Source of the DNA: an uncultured bacterium
Lineage (GTDB): Bacteria > Krumholzibacteriota > Krumholzibacteriia > LZORAL124-64-63
Assembly: GCA_937864225.1 (NCBI GenBank)
Contig: CALMJK010000005.1
Coordinates: 124,001-188,000 of the forward strand
Length of the DNA: 64,000 nt
Direction: 5' to 3'
A program made the translations under genes and the position numbers. The stretch's first letter is position 1; each line of letters opens with the position of its first letter. This document shows, piece by piece, positions 8,564-21,452 of the stretch. Below the pieces are notes generated by a model. That model searched no databases, was not told the origin of the DNA, and saw only the letters and a program-made list of their open reading frames with translations.

Positions 8564-10006
8564 TCAGCTCCCGATCAACTCGTTGAACTCGGCGATCTGC
8601 CGATCCCACGCCGCCGCGACCGCGTAGGTCTCGCGCCAGAAGTCCGGATCCCACAGGCGACGCAGCTCCTCGACGGTCCGTCCCTGCTGCTCGACCCAGG
8701 TGAAGTATTTGAGGTTGTGCAGGGCCTGGCGGTCGCGGTAGCCCAATTCGCGCGTCCAGTCCGGCGTGCAGCCGAGCAGCCACCGGGCGTGGTCGGCCGC
8801 GGCCTGGTCGCGGTCGTAGTGGCCGCGCCGGTCACGCAGCTCGTGCAGTCGCGACTGGTAGAGCTCCATGGAGTCGGTCAGGGGCACGATCACGACGTCG
8901 CGCGCGTCGAGCTCGTACCAGCGCGCGAGCTTGATCGCGGCGGCGAGATTGCAGAGGCTGGAGATGCCGAGCAGGGGCAGGTTCTCGACCAGCTCGAGCG
9001 GCACGCCCGCCCGTTCGAGCGCGGTCCATCCCTCGGGTTCGTTGAACAGGCGCATGACGGCTATGCATTGTTCGTCGTCGATCGCGGCCAAAAAGTCGGT
9101 GTTGCGCACGTTGTGGATCCAGGGCACGTGCTTGTCGCCGATGCCCTCGATGCGGTGCCCGCCGAATCCGCAGCGCAGCAGGGTCGGACACTGCAGCGCC
9201 TCGACGGCGCAGATCTTCAGATCTGGGTGCCGGGATCGCAGGTGATCTCCCGCGGCGAGGGTTCCGGCCGAGCCCGTGGCCGAGACGAACGCGGCGAGGC
9301 GGTCGCGCGGGCCGGCGACTCGCCGGAAGATCGCGTCGGCGGCCTCGCCCGTGACGTGATAGTGCCAGACCGCGTTGCCGAACTCCTCGAACTGGTTGAA
9401 GATCACGCACTCGGGCCGCGTGTCTCGGATGCGCCAGCACTCGTCGTAGATCTCCTTCACGTTCGACTCGCAGCCGGGCGTGGCCACGATCTCGGCGCCG
9501 ATCGAGCGCAGCCACTCGAACCGCTCGCGGCTCATCTCCTCGGGCAGGATGGCGAGCGCCCGGCAGCCGAGCAGCGCGCAATCGAAGGCGCCGCCGCGGC
9601 AGAAGTTTCCTGTGCTCGGCCACACCGCCACCTGCGCGGTCGGATCGAACTCGCCGCCGACGAGCCGCGGCACCAGGCAACCGAAGCCCGCGCCGACCTT
9701 GTGCGCGCCCGTGGGGAACCATTTGCCGACCATGCCCACGATCCGGGCCTCCACGCCGGTGAGCGCGGCCGGGAATTCCAGCCAGTTGCCGGCGTTGAAC
9801 TGCCCGGTGCGCGGATCGTTGCGCCAGGTGATCCGGAAGAGGTTCAGGGGGTCCACGTCCCAGAGTCCCACGCCGGCCAGTCGCCCGCGAAGGCCGCCGG
9901 GGATCAGGTCGGGGTCGCGCAGCTGGGCCAGGGTCGGGATCACCACGCCGCGCTCGCGGCAGCGGGCGGCGGCGCGGCGGCGGACGGCGTCGCGATCGGA
10001 AGTCAT
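8564..10006 (-). CDS. PLP-dependent fold-type II enzyme (TrpB/cysteine synthase-like beta subunit)
   Basis: 480 residues. The probable Schiff-base lysine is in '[10 protein letters not shown]' (about residue 95). A substrate loop '[12 protein letters not shown]' (about 125) and a phosphate-binding glycine loop '[15 protein letters not shown]' (about 240) follow. These are hallmarks of the fold-type II family (cysteine synthase, threonine synthase, TrpB). The length and the C-terminal extension of about 130 residues do not fit any of those three closely, so the reaction is unknown. ATG 10006 has AGGAG upstream. It is divergent from aconitase and no amino-acid biosynthesis genes are adjacent. 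Confidence 0.75.
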   Translation of the reverse strand: MTSDRDAVRRRAAARCRERGVVIPTLAQLRDPDLIPGGLRGRLAGVGLWDVDPLNLFRITWRNDPRTGQFNAGNWLEFPAALTGVEARIVGMVGKWFPTGAHKVGAGFGCLVPRLVGGEFDPTAQVAVWPSTGNFCRGGAFDCALLGCRALAILPEEMSRERFEWLRSIGAEIVATPGCESNVKEIYDECWRIRDTRPECVIFNQFEEFGNAVWHYHVTGEAADAIFRRVAGPRDRLAAFVSATGSAGTLAAGDHLRSRHPDLKICAVEALQCPTLLRCGFGGHRIEGIGDKHVPWIHNVRNTDFLAAIDDEQCIAVMRLFNEPEGWTALERAGVPLELVENLPLLGISSLCNLAAAIKLARWYELDARDVVIVPLTDSMELYQSRLHELRDRRGHYDRDQAAADHARWLLGCTPDWTRELGYRDRQALHNLKYFTWVEQQGRTVEELRRLWDPDFWRETYAVAAAWDRQIAEFNELIGS

Positions 10007-10066
10007 GGCGGCTCCTGAAGGCCGGCGCGGGCCAGCCCGATTCTGTGTTTCCTGCCCCCGCAACGA

Positions 10067-10075
10067 TGCTAGAAT
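10067..10075 (+). promoter_or_regulatory. extended -10 promoter element upstream of aconitase
   Basis: TGC followed by TAGAAT (10070-10075), an extended -10 arrangement with no good -35. It lies about 70 nt before the aconitase ATG. Confidence 0.35.
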
Positions 10076-10143
10076 GCCGCCCGCCGGTCAACGACGGCCA
10101 GGCCGGCGCGGCGTTTTTTCCCGGAGCCGACAAGGAGTCAGAG

Positions 10144-12417
10144 ATGCGGATCGAGACCACCGCGGAATTGGTGCAGGGCGCTTACGCGAGATCGCGGCAG
10201 CGGCTGCAGATCGTGCGCAAGCGACTCGGCCGTCCGCTGACCTATGCCGAGAAGGTCGTGTTCGGACACCTCGACGACCCGACCGCCCAGGATTTGACCC
10301 GGGGCGTGTCCATGCTGGCGCTGCGTCCCGACCGCGTGGCGATGCAGGACGCCACGGCCCAGATGGCCATCCTGCAGTTCATGCAGGCGCGCATCCCGCG
10401 CACCGCCGTGCCGACCACGGTGCACTGCGACCATCTGATCCGAGCGCACCGGGGGGCGCAGGCCGATCAGCTGGTGGCCGAGACGGAGAACCGCGAAGTC
10501 TACGACTTTCTGCGCACGGCGGCGGCCAAGTACGGCATGGGTTTCTGGAAACCGGGGTCGGGCATCATCCACCAGGTCATTCTCGAGAACTACGCCTTCC
10601 CGGGCGGCCTGATCATCGGCACCGACAGCCACACTCCCAATGCCGGGGGGCTGGGCATGGTCGCCGTGGGCGTGGGCGGGGCCGACGCCGTGGACGCGAT
10701 GGTCGGCATGCCGTGGGAGGTCAAGAATCCCCAGCTCATCGGCGTGAAGCTGACGGGCGAGCCGGGCGGTTGGACCTCGCCCAAGGACGTCATCTTGAAG
10801 GTGTGCGAGATCCTCACCGTCAAGGGAGGCACGAACCACATCGTCGAGTACTTCGGGCCCGGTTCCCGCTCGATCTCGTGCACCGGCAAGGCCACCATCA
10901 CCAACATGGGCGCCGAACATGGGGCGACGACCAGCATCTTCCCTTACGACGAGCGCATGGGGAGCTACCTGCGCGCGACCGGCCGCGCGGCGCTGGCCGA
11001 TCTCGCCGAAGGCAACCTCGATCTGCTCGCGGCCGATCCCGAGGTCGAACGCGACCCCGCCCGATTCTACGACCGCGTCGTGGAGATCGACCTTTCCACG
11101 CTCGAACCCCACGTCGTGGGGCCGCACACCCCCGACCTGGCGCGGCCGGTCGGCCGGCTCGGCGCGGACGCTCGCGACAACGGCTGGCCGCTGGAGCTGA
11201 GCTTCGCGTTGATCGGCTCCTGCACGAACTCGTCCTACGAGGACATCGGCCGCGCCGCCGACGTCGCGCGACAGGCGCGGGCCCTGGGGCTGAAGAATCG
11301 CGTGCCGCTCATGGTCACGCCCGGCTCCGACATGATTTACGAGACGATCCGGCGCGACGGACAACTGGCCGATCTCGAGGCGATCGGGGCCGTGGTCCTG
11401 GCCAACGCGTGCGGTCCCTGCATCGGCCAATGGCAGCGCGACGACGTCAAGAAGGGCGAGAAGAACAGCATCCTCACTTCGTTCAACCGGAACTTCCCGC
11501 GCCGCAACGACGGCAACCCGGAAACCTACGCTTTCATCGGCAGCCCCGAGATCGTCGTCGCGTACAGTCTGGCTGGTCGCCTCGACTTCAACCCGGTCAC
11601 CGATTCGCTGACGAACGAGAAGGGCGAGCAGGTGCGGCTGGCGACGCCGGCGCAGGCCGACGAGCTCCCGCGCCGCGGCTTCGCGCAGGGGCTCGGCGGC
11701 TACATCGAGCCCCCCGCCGACCCCAGCAGCGTCGCGGTGGTCGTGCGCGCCGACAGCGAACGCCTGGCGCTGCTCGACCCGTTCGCCCCCTGGGACGGGA
11801 AAGACTTCGTGGAACTGCCGCTGCTGATCAAGGCGAAGGGCAAGTGCACGACCGACCACATCTCGGCCGCCGGGCCGTGGCTGAAGTACCGGGGCCATTT
11901 GGATCGCATCAGCGACAACATGTTCCTGGGCGCCGTCAACGCGTTCACCGGCGAGGCCGGCAAGACCAAGAACCTGCTCAGCGGCGAAACGGGGCTTACC
12001 GTGCCGCAGGCGGCGCGTGCCTACAAGGCCGGCGGCCGGCGCTGGGTCGTCGTGGGAGACGACAACTACGGCGAGGGCAGCAGCCGCGAGCACGCGGCCA
12101 TGTCGCCGCGGCACTTGGGCGCGGCCGCGGTCATCACGCGCAGTTTCGCGCGGATTCACGAGACCAATCTCAAGAAGCAAGGCATTCTGCCGCTCACCTT
12201 CGCGGATCCCGCGGACTACGAGCAGGTGCGCGAGGACGACCGCATCAGCGTGACCGGCCTGGCCGGTTTGACGCCCGGCAAGCCGGTCACGGCGCTGCTG
12301 CACCACGCCGACGGCACGACCGCCAGCATCAGCCTGAACCACTCGCTGACGGACGAGCAGATCGGCTGGTTCCGGGCGGGGTCCGCCCTGAATCGGATCA
12401 AAGAGAAAAGCCGCTAA
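10144..12417 (+). CDS. acn: aconitate hydratase (mitochondrial-type)
   Basis: 757 residues, the usual length for the mitochondrial-type aconitase clade; isomerises citrate and isocitrate in the TCA cycle. The [4Fe-4S] ligands are visible: one Cys in '[11 protein letters not shown]' (about residue 359) and two in '[11 protein letters not shown]' (about 422-425). Substrate-binding motifs include '[14 protein letters not shown]' (about 160), '[14 protein letters not shown]' (about 570) and the swivel-domain '[15 protein letters not shown]' (about 640). AAGGAGT precedes the ATG at 10144. It appears to be transcribed alone, with an extended -10 upstream and a hairpin downstream. Confidence 0.95.
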   Translation: MRIETTAELVQGAYARSRQRLQIVRKRLGRPLTYAEKVVFGHLDDPTAQDLTRGVSMLALRPDRVAMQDATAQMAILQFMQARIPRTAVPTTVHCDHLIRAHRGAQADQLVAETENREVYDFLRTAAAKYGMGFWKPGSGIIHQVILENYAFPGGLIIGTDSHTPNAGGLGMVAVGVGGADAVDAMVGMPWEVKNPQLIGVKLTGEPGGWTSPKDVILKVCEILTVKGGTNHIVEYFGPGSRSISCTGKATITNMGAEHGATTSIFPYDERMGSYLRATGRAALADLAEGNLDLLAADPEVERDPARFYDRVVEIDLSTLEPHVVGPHTPDLARPVGRLGADARDNGWPLELSFALIGSCTNSSYEDIGRAADVARQARALGLKNRVPLMVTPGSDMIYETIRRDGQLADLEAIGAVVLANACGPCIGQWQRDDVKKGEKNSILTSFNRNFPRRNDGNPETYAFIGSPEIVVAYSLAGRLDFNPVTDSLTNEKGEQVRLATPAQADELPRRGFAQGLGGYIEPPADPSSVAVVVRADSERLALLDPFAPWDGKDFVELPLLIKAKGKCTTDHISAAGPWLKYRGHLDRISDNMFLGAVNAFTGEAGKTKNLLSGETGLTVPQAARAYKAGGRRWVVVGDDNYGEGSSREHAAMSPRHLGAAAVITRSFARIHETNLKKQGILPLTFADPADYEQVREDDRISVTGLAGLTPGKPVTALLHHADGTTASISLNHSLTDEQIGWFRAGSALNRIKEKSR

Positions 12418-12457
12418 GTCCTTCCTTCCTCCGATCCGATACCCAAGCGGGACGGAC

Positions 12458-12482
12458 GGGCGCCGGCGGCAGGCCGGCGCCC
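12458..12482 (+). terminator. GC-rich hairpin after aconitase
   Basis: Perfect 10-bp stem GGGCGCCGGC / GCCGGCGCCC with a 5-nt loop, 41 bp after the aconitase stop. No U-run follows, so termination strength is uncertain. Confidence 0.4.
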
Positions 12483-12526
12483 GGCCGCCGTCGCGGCCTG
12501 TTCAGCGCGGGGGAGCCTCGTCTTCG

Positions 12527-16123
<3,597 letters not shown>

Positions 16124-16266
16124 GCCGCCCCCCCGATTCCCCGCGCTCCCTAACGCTGCCGCGCGCGACGCCATCGCCGGTTGCCTGCCGGACCTTTCTG
16201 CGCTAATCATGGCCGAGGTTCTGACCGGTGCCGCGCGCGCCGCTCCTGGAGGGGGTCGATGGATCC

Positions 16267-17184
16267 GTGTATCCCGAACTCGTGGTCATGGCGGCCGGCG
16301 TGGGTTCGCGATTCGGCGGGCTCAAGCAGATCGAGCCGGTCGGGCCCGGCGGCGAGAAGCTCGTCGACTACTCCATTTTCGACGCCCTGAGGGCCGGCGT
16401 GGAAAGAGTCGTCTTCGTGATCCGGCGCGAGATGGAGTTCGATTTCCACGCGCTGATCGGGGCGCGTTTCGCAGCCCGCGCCGAAGTCGTTTATGCCCAC
16501 CAGGAGTTGGACCATGTTCCGGCCTGGTTCTCGGTGCCGCCGCAGCGGTGCAAACCGTGGGGCACGGCCCACGCCATCCTCGCGGCGCGCGACCGCGTGC
16601 GCGCCCCGTTCATGGCGATCAACGCCGACGACTTCTACGGGGCCGCCGCCTTTGCCCGCGCGGCGACTTTCCTGGCCGAACCGGCGCCCGCCGACGCGGA
16701 GCGCTGGTGCATGGTGGGTTACCGGCTCGCCCGCACCCTGTCCGAACACGGCACGGTGTCGCGCGGCGTGTGCGATGCCGGGCCGGATGGCCTGCTGCGC
16801 GGCATCGTCGAGTGCGCGTCCCTGGCGCCGCGCGACGGGGGCGCCGTGGAAAGCACGTCCGATGGAGGCGGGCGCCTGCTGGCGGGCGACACGACGGTCT
16901 CGATGAATTTCTGGGGCTTCCGCCCGTCCATCTTCGACCATCTCGACCACAGGTTCGAACGCTTCCTGCGGGAGCGAGGCGACGACCCGAAAAGCGAGCT
17001 GTACATACCCACCGTCGTGAACGAATTGATCGCCGCGGGCCAAGCCGAGGTTCGCGTGCTCGACACGCCGGACCCGTGGTTCGGCATGACGTATCGCGAG
17101 GACCGCCGCCACGTGGCGCAGCAGCTTCAGGCAATGACGAACGTCGGTGTTTACCCCAATCCGCTGTGGGAGGTATCCAGATGA
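16267..17184 (+). CDS. sugar-phosphate nucleotidyltransferase-like protein
   Basis: About 305 residues with a GT-A nucleotidyltransferase fold. The N-terminal nucleotide loop is 'VVMAAGVGSRFGGLKQIEP' (from residue 5), the form seen in a family of NTP-transferase-like proteins of uncertain substrate. 'WGTAHAILAARDRV' and 'INADDFYG' (metal-binding region, about residue 120) follow. The GTG at 16267 lies 11 nt after GGAGGGGG and gives the family-like N-terminus; GTG 16228 is an alternative. The stop overlaps the next ATG (ATGA). The start and the exact substrate are uncertain. Confidence 0.75.
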   Translation: MYPELVVMAAGVGSRFGGLKQIEPVGPGGEKLVDYSIFDALRAGVERVVFVIRREMEFDFHALIGARFAARAEVVYAHQELDHVPAWFSVPPQRCKPWGTAHAILAARDRVRAPFMAINADDFYGAAAFARAATFLAEPAPADAERWCMVGYRLARTLSEHGTVSRGVCDAGPDGLLRGIVECASLAPRDGGAVESTSDGGGRLLAGDTTVSMNFWGFRPSIFDHLDHRFERFLRERGDDPKSELYIPTVVNELIAAGQAEVRVLDTPDPWFGMTYREDRRHVAQQLQAMTNVGVYPNPLWEVSR

Positions 17185-18977
17185 CCCTTTTGTTTGCCAG
17201 CGGTCGGCCTGGACGCCGCGTGGCGGCGGCCGTGCTCTGCGGCCTCGCGCTCGGGGCGCTCGCCAACGTCGCCGTGGCGATCGCATCGCCGGCGGCTGCC
17301 TCCGGGCCCGAGGTGCGGGAGCACGTGCTGTCCAACGGCATGAAATTCCTGCTCGTGCCGCGGCACCTCGCCCCGACCGTCGCGGCCGGCTGGGTGGCCC
17401 GCGTCGGCTCGGTCAACGAGCGCCCGGGCATCACGGGCATCTCGCACCTCTTCGAGCACATGATGTTCAAGGGGACGAGGACCATCGGCACCCGCGACTA
17501 CGCCCTGGACGAACGGCTGATCGCCGAACAGGAAGCGCTGCAGGAGCAGATGCGGGCCGAGATGAGCGCGCAGCGCCTGGCGCTGCGACGTGGTGAGATA
17601 GACGAGATAGCCAGTCCGGAGGCGAAAACGCCGCGATACCGCGCGCTGGAGGCCAAATTCGATTCGCTGGTCGCGGCGCAGCGGGAGAACATGATCAAGA
17701 ACGAGTTCAACCTCGTGCTGCAGAAGAATGGGGCCACCCGCATCAACGCGTTCACCAGCGAAGACATGACGTTCTACTTCTGGAGCGTGCCGGCCAACAA
17801 ACTGGAGCTTTGGTTCTGGATGGAGTCGGACCGTCTCATGAACCCCGTTTTCCGCGAGTTCTACTCCGAGCGCGACGTGGTGTACGAGGAGCGGCGGCTG
17901 GGCGTGGAGTCCACGCCGTTGGGCAAGTTCCGGGAGTCGTTCGACGCGATGTTCTGGGACGCCAGTCCGTACACCTGGTCGGTCATCGGTTACGCCAGCG
18001 ATCTGCCGTTCATCACGAAGGCTCAGGCCGATGAGTATTACGCGTTCTACTACGCGCCGAACAACATCTGCGCCGTGCTCGTGGGCGACTTCGATCCCGA
18101 GCAGGCCCTCGAGCTGGCGGAGAAATACTTCGGCCGCATTCCGCGCGGCGCTAGGCCGGTGCCTGAGATGATCACGATGGAACCGCGCCAGCCGGCGGAA
18201 AAGCGCTTCCGCGCCGCCGCCGAAACCAACCCCGCCGTGACCGCGAGATGGCACACCGTGGCGCGAGTTCACCGCGACGTGCCGGCGCTCGAAGTTCTGG
18301 CCGAGTTGCTCAACGGCGACACCGGCCGCTTGAAGCGCAATCTGGTGCTCGGCCAGGGGATCGCCACGAGCGCGCGCGCCGCGCAGGACGCGCGCAAGTA
18401 TGAGGGCATGTTCGAGATCGAGGCGGATTGCAAGGACGGGCACGCGCCGGAGGATCTCGAACTGGCCTTGCACGGCGAACTTGAAAGACTGCAGCGGGAG
18501 ACGGTCGGCGACGACGAGTTGCAGAGCGTCAAGAACCGCTACCTGACCCGCACCTACCGGCAGCTCGACAACGGCTTCTTCCTGATGCTGCGCTACGGCG
18601 CGGCGGAGGCCCTGGGTTCCTGGCGCGACGCCGACCGCATCGATCGCGAGATCCAGGCGGTGAGCGCGCGCGACGTGCAGCGCGTCGCGCAGCAGTACTT
18701 CAGGCCGGAGAACCGCGCCGTCGCGATCTGGACCCGCGCCGCGGACGCCACGCCGGAGGATCCGGCGTTGGCGGGCCTGCCGCCCGAGGCCAAGACCATG
18801 GTGCAACGCTCGCTGGCGAGGTTGGACGGCCTGACCGAAGCCGCGCAGGTGCAGGACATGATCGGCAGGCTGGAGTCGATGGGCGGACAGCTGCCGCCGC
18901 AGTGGAAGCCGGCGATGGACTACGTGCGTGGCAAGGCGCAGCAAAAGCTGGCCGAGCTGCAGGGGGCGGACAAGTGA
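17181..18977 (+). CDS. secreted M16 zinc peptidase, catalytically intact subunit
   Basis: 598 residues with a signal peptide (about 1-35). The inverted zinc motif HxxEH is present as 'HLFEHMMFKGT' (about residue 88). The usual distal Glu lies in the helix around 'NEFNLVLQKNG'/'ERDVVYEERRLG'. A charged insertion (about 115-155, rich in E, Q and R) after the zinc motif is longer than usual. The C-terminal M16 domain follows (about 290-470; 'ALEVLAELLNGDTGRLKRNLV'). Such enzymes degrade peptides in the periplasm as a heterodimer with an inactive partner, here the next gene. ATGA overlap with the preceding gene. Confidence 0.9.
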   Translation: MTLLFASGRPGRRVAAAVLCGLALGALANVAVAIASPAAASGPEVREHVLSNGMKFLLVPRHLAPTVAAGWVARVGSVNERPGITGISHLFEHMMFKGTRTIGTRDYALDERLIAEQEALQEQMRAEMSAQRLALRRGEIDEIASPEAKTPRYRALEAKFDSLVAAQRENMIKNEFNLVLQKNGATRINAFTSEDMTFYFWSVPANKLELWFWMESDRLMNPVFREFYSERDVVYEERRLGVESTPLGKFRESFDAMFWDASPYTWSVIGYASDLPFITKAQADEYYAFYYAPNNICAVLVGDFDPEQALELAEKYFGRIPRGARPVPEMITMEPRQPAEKRFRAAAETNPAVTARWHTVARVHRDVPALEVLAELLNGDTGRLKRNLVLGQGIATSARAAQDARKYEGMFEIEADCKDGHAPEDLELALHGELERLQRETVGDDELQSVKNRYLTRTYRQLDNGFFLMLRYGAAEALGSWRDADRIDREIQAVSARDVQRVAQQYFRPENRAVAIWTRAADATPEDPALAGLPPEAKTMVQRSLARLDGLTEAAQVQDMIGRLESMGGQLPPQWKPAMDYVRGKAQQKLAELQGADK

Positions 18978-18994
18978 TGCGAGGGAGGTCGGAC

Positions 18995-20551
18995 ATGATC
19001 GGCAGGCACGAGCTCCGGAGCGCGGCCGCGACGTTTCTCGCGATCGCCGCCCTGCTCCTCGTCATGACGGCGTCGGCCGCGGGTCAGCTGCCTGGCCGGC
19101 CCGAGGACATAAAGTTCCCTGATCTAAAGTACGACCCGCCCAGGGCGGCGGACTACCGGGTGACGCTCAAGAACGGCATGGTCGCCTACCTCGTGCCCGA
19201 CCGCTCGCTGCCGCTGGTGACCGTGCACGTGCTGATGCGGCTGGGGCCCGATCTCGATCCGTCCGGCAAGGACGGGCTGGGAGAGATCATGGTCGCGCAG
19301 CTCACGCGCGGCGGCGCCGGCGGCATGACGGCCGAACAGCTCGAGGATCGCGTGGCGGCGCTCGGCGCGACGCTCGACGCGCAGATGGGCGGGGGCGGGC
19401 GCGGCATGATGGGCATGGGCGGCGTGCCGATCGGCCCGGCCGAGTCGCGCGTCTCGCTCAATCTGCTGGCCAAGGATCTCGACGCGGGGCTGGACCTGCT
19501 TACGGCCTGCTTGAAGACGCCGGCCTTCCAGGAGGATCGCCTGCAACTGGCCAAGGAGCAGGCGATCCAGCAGATGAAGGAGCGCAACGACGACACCGGC
19601 GGCATCGAGCGCCGCGAGTGGAGTCTGCTGATGCGCGGGCCGGATCACTGGTCCAATCGCTGGACGACGCAGGCGTCCGTTGCCGGTCTCTCGCGCGACG
19701 ACCTGATCGCGCAACACCGCCGCTTCGTGGGCGTGAAGAATTTCCTGATCGCCGCGGCCGGCGACTTCGAGCGTGCCGCGCTCGTGAAGGCGCTCGAGAA
19801 GGCCTTCGCGGGCTGGCCCCAGCCCGGAGAGCGGCCCGGGCCGCCGGCCGCGCCGGCCGCGCCGCCGGCGCCCGGCTGGTACGTCGTGGACAAGGACGTG
19901 AACCAGGCACGCGTGTCGTTCGGTCTCCCGGCGCTGGACCGCTACGACCCGGATTTCCACGCCGCGCTGGTCATGAACGACATCCTGGGCGGCGGCGGCT
20001 TCACCTCGCGGCTGGTCAACCGGATCCGCTCGGACGAAGGTCTGGCCTACTCGGTCAGCTCTCGCTTCGAGGGCGGCGTCTACTACCCCGAGCCGTGGCG
20101 TGTCGCGTTCCAGACCAAGGTCCGCTCCACGGCGTTCGCGATCCAGTTGGCGATGACCGAGATCGAACGCATGCGCGGCGAGTTGGTGGACGAGGCGGCG
20201 CTCCAGAACAGCAAGAACAAATTCATCGAGTCGCTGCCCGCGGGCTTCGAAACGGCCGGCGCGATCGCCGGCGCGCTCGCGGCCGAGGAACTGACGGGCC
20301 GCTACCAGCGCGACCCTCAATACTTCGCCAAATACCGCGAGCGCATTCGCGCGGTCACGGCCGCCGATGTCCAGCGCGTCGCGCGCCGCCTGCTGGACCC
20401 GGCGCATTTCGCGTTCCTGGTCGTGGGCAAGGTCGACGACGTGCTGTTGGGCGACCCCAAACACGACGTCACGTTCACCGGGCTGGCGGGCGGGGAACCG
20501 ACGCGGCTGCCGCTGCGCGATCCCCTGACGATGCAGCCGATGAGACCGTAA
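18995..20551 (+). CDS. secreted M16 peptidase-like protein, inactive partner subunit
   Basis: About 518 residues with a signal peptide. It aligns with M16 proteins ('ADYRVTLKNGMVAYLVPD', 'VTVHVLMRLG') but lacks HxxEH: the segment reads 'GLGEIMVAQLTRGG', so no zinc site. The C-terminal half keeps the substrate-binding 'MNDILGGGGFTSRLVNRIR' and 'GLAYSV' blocks. Active plus inactive M16 pairs form a closed chamber. The ATG at 18995 has GGGAGG upstream; the ATG at 18977, overlapping the previous stop, is possible. A loop rich in G and M (about residue 130; 'GGGGRGMMGMGG') is unusual. Confidence 0.85.
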   Translation: MIGRHELRSAAATFLAIAALLLVMTASAAGQLPGRPEDIKFPDLKYDPPRAADYRVTLKNGMVAYLVPDRSLPLVTVHVLMRLGPDLDPSGKDGLGEIMVAQLTRGGAGGMTAEQLEDRVAALGATLDAQMGGGGRGMMGMGGVPIGPAESRVSLNLLAKDLDAGLDLLTACLKTPAFQEDRLQLAKEQAIQQMKERNDDTGGIERREWSLLMRGPDHWSNRWTTQASVAGLSRDDLIAQHRRFVGVKNFLIAAAGDFERAALVKALEKAFAGWPQPGERPGPPAAPAAPPAPGWYVVDKDVNQARVSFGLPALDRYDPDFHAALVMNDILGGGGFTSRLVNRIRSDEGLAYSVSSRFEGGVYYPEPWRVAFQTKVRSTAFAIQLAMTEIERMRGELVDEAALQNSKNKFIESLPAGFETAGAIAGALAAEELTGRYQRDPQYFAKYRERIRAVTAADVQRVARRLLDPAHFAFLVVGKVDDVLLGDPKHDVTFTGLAGGEPTRLPLRDPLTMQPMRP

Positions 20552-20575
20552 ACGGCCAGCGTCGGGCAGAGAGAC

Positions 20576-20597
20576 GGGCCCCGGACGACCGGGGCCC
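20576..20597. terminator. bidirectional hairpin between convergent genes
   Basis: Perfect 9-bp stem GGGCCCCGG / CCGGGGCCC with an ACGA loop, in the 74-bp gap between the M16 gene and the convergent peroxiredoxin gene. No U-tract. Confidence 0.5.
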
Positions 20598-20625
20598 GCG
20601 TCATGCCGCCCAAGCGACGAGGCGC

Positions 20626-21336
20626 CTACTCCTTCTTGGGCTTCCAGACCGTCCAAACCTTGCCGACCAGATCGGGCCCGGGCTTGAGCGTGGGGTCGCC
20701 CGGGCGCCAGCCGGCCGGAGTGGCCTCGGTCCCCTTCGTCTTGGCCACGTGCTGGAATGCCTGGACCTGGCGGGTCAACTCGGCGAAGTTGCGGCCGACG
20801 GGGGGCGTGAGCACCTCCATGGCCTGGATCACGCCGTCGGGGTCGATCAGGAAGCGGCCGCGGACATCCACGCCCGCCCCCTCGTCGTACACCCCATAGG
20901 CGGCGCCGATGCGCCCGCCGGCGTCGGAGAGCATCGGGAATGGCACCCCGCCGGGCACCATCTTGGAGAGTTCCTCTTCCTGCCAAATCTTGTGCGTGAA
21001 GCGGCTGTCCGCGCTCATGGCGAGGACCTGGACGCCCAGCTTGACCAGCTGATCGTGATTGGCGGCGACCGCCGCCAGTTCGGTCGGTCAGACGAACGTG
21101 AAGTCGCCCGGGTAGAAGCAGAGCGTCACCCACTTTCCCCGGTAATCCGACAGCTTCACGCTGGTGAAGCCGCCGTCGACGTAGGCGTTGGCCTCGAAAT
21201 CCGGCGCGGGTTTGCCGACCATGACCTGCATGCGGGGCACCTCCTTCGTGGATCCCTCTGGCGCCGCCGCGGCGGGCGTCGCCGGCGTCAGCACGCCCTT
21301 GGCGGGCGCCGCGCACCCCTGGGGCTTGTCGCTCAT
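20626..21336 (-). CDS. peroxiredoxin, predicted selenoprotein (TGA = Sec at the peroxidatic position)
   Basis: 236 residues read through one in-frame TGA (21090-21088, residue 83). The AhpC/Prx1 fold is continuous on both sides: '[17 protein letters not shown]', '[16 protein letters not shown]', TGA, '[14 protein letters not shown]', '[14 protein letters not shown]', '[14 protein letters not shown]'. The family motif is FTFVCPTE, so TGA replaces exactly the peroxidatic Cys. A 7-bp hairpin with a GGTC loop follows at bSECIS distance. The usual C-terminal resolving Cys (VCPAxW) is Thr here ('[11 protein letters not shown]'). It reduces hydroperoxides. ATG 21336 has GGGAGG; an internal ATG at 21231 has an even better GGAGGT and would drop a Pro/Ala-rich 35-residue lead. 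Confidence 0.85.
21060..21077 (-). promoter_or_regulatory. candidate bacterial SECIS hairpin
   Basis: Starting 11 nt after the TGA, TGGCGGC pairs perfectly with GCCGCCA (7 bp) around a GGTC tetraloop, placing the loop Gs 18-19 nt downstream of the TGA. Bacterial SECIS elements lie directly after the UGA and carry a conserved G/GU in an apical loop at this kind of distance. Confidence 0.65.
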
Positions 21337-21452
21337 GCGGGATCGCCTCCCTTCCCGGTGGAAAACGCGCGAGCGGCGGCACATCCGCCCGCGCGGGCAT
21401 CGTACGGCTTGCGAACCGACCCTGCCACTGCTCTCGAGGGTCCGGCCGCTCG

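Noticed and set aside
8537-10018. 493-codon plus-strand open frame opposite the PLP enzyme
   Set aside because: Antisense shadow; low-complexity composition and no recognisable motif.
16228-16266. Upstream GTG start at 16228 for the nucleotidyltransferase-like gene
   Set aside because: The added residues do not fit the family N-terminus and the ribosome site is better placed for GTG 16267; kept only as an alternative.
21088-21090. In-frame TGA as a nonsense mutation making the peroxiredoxin a pseudogene
   Set aside because: It falls precisely on the catalytic Cys codon, both flanks are conserved and in frame, and a SECIS-like hairpin follows.
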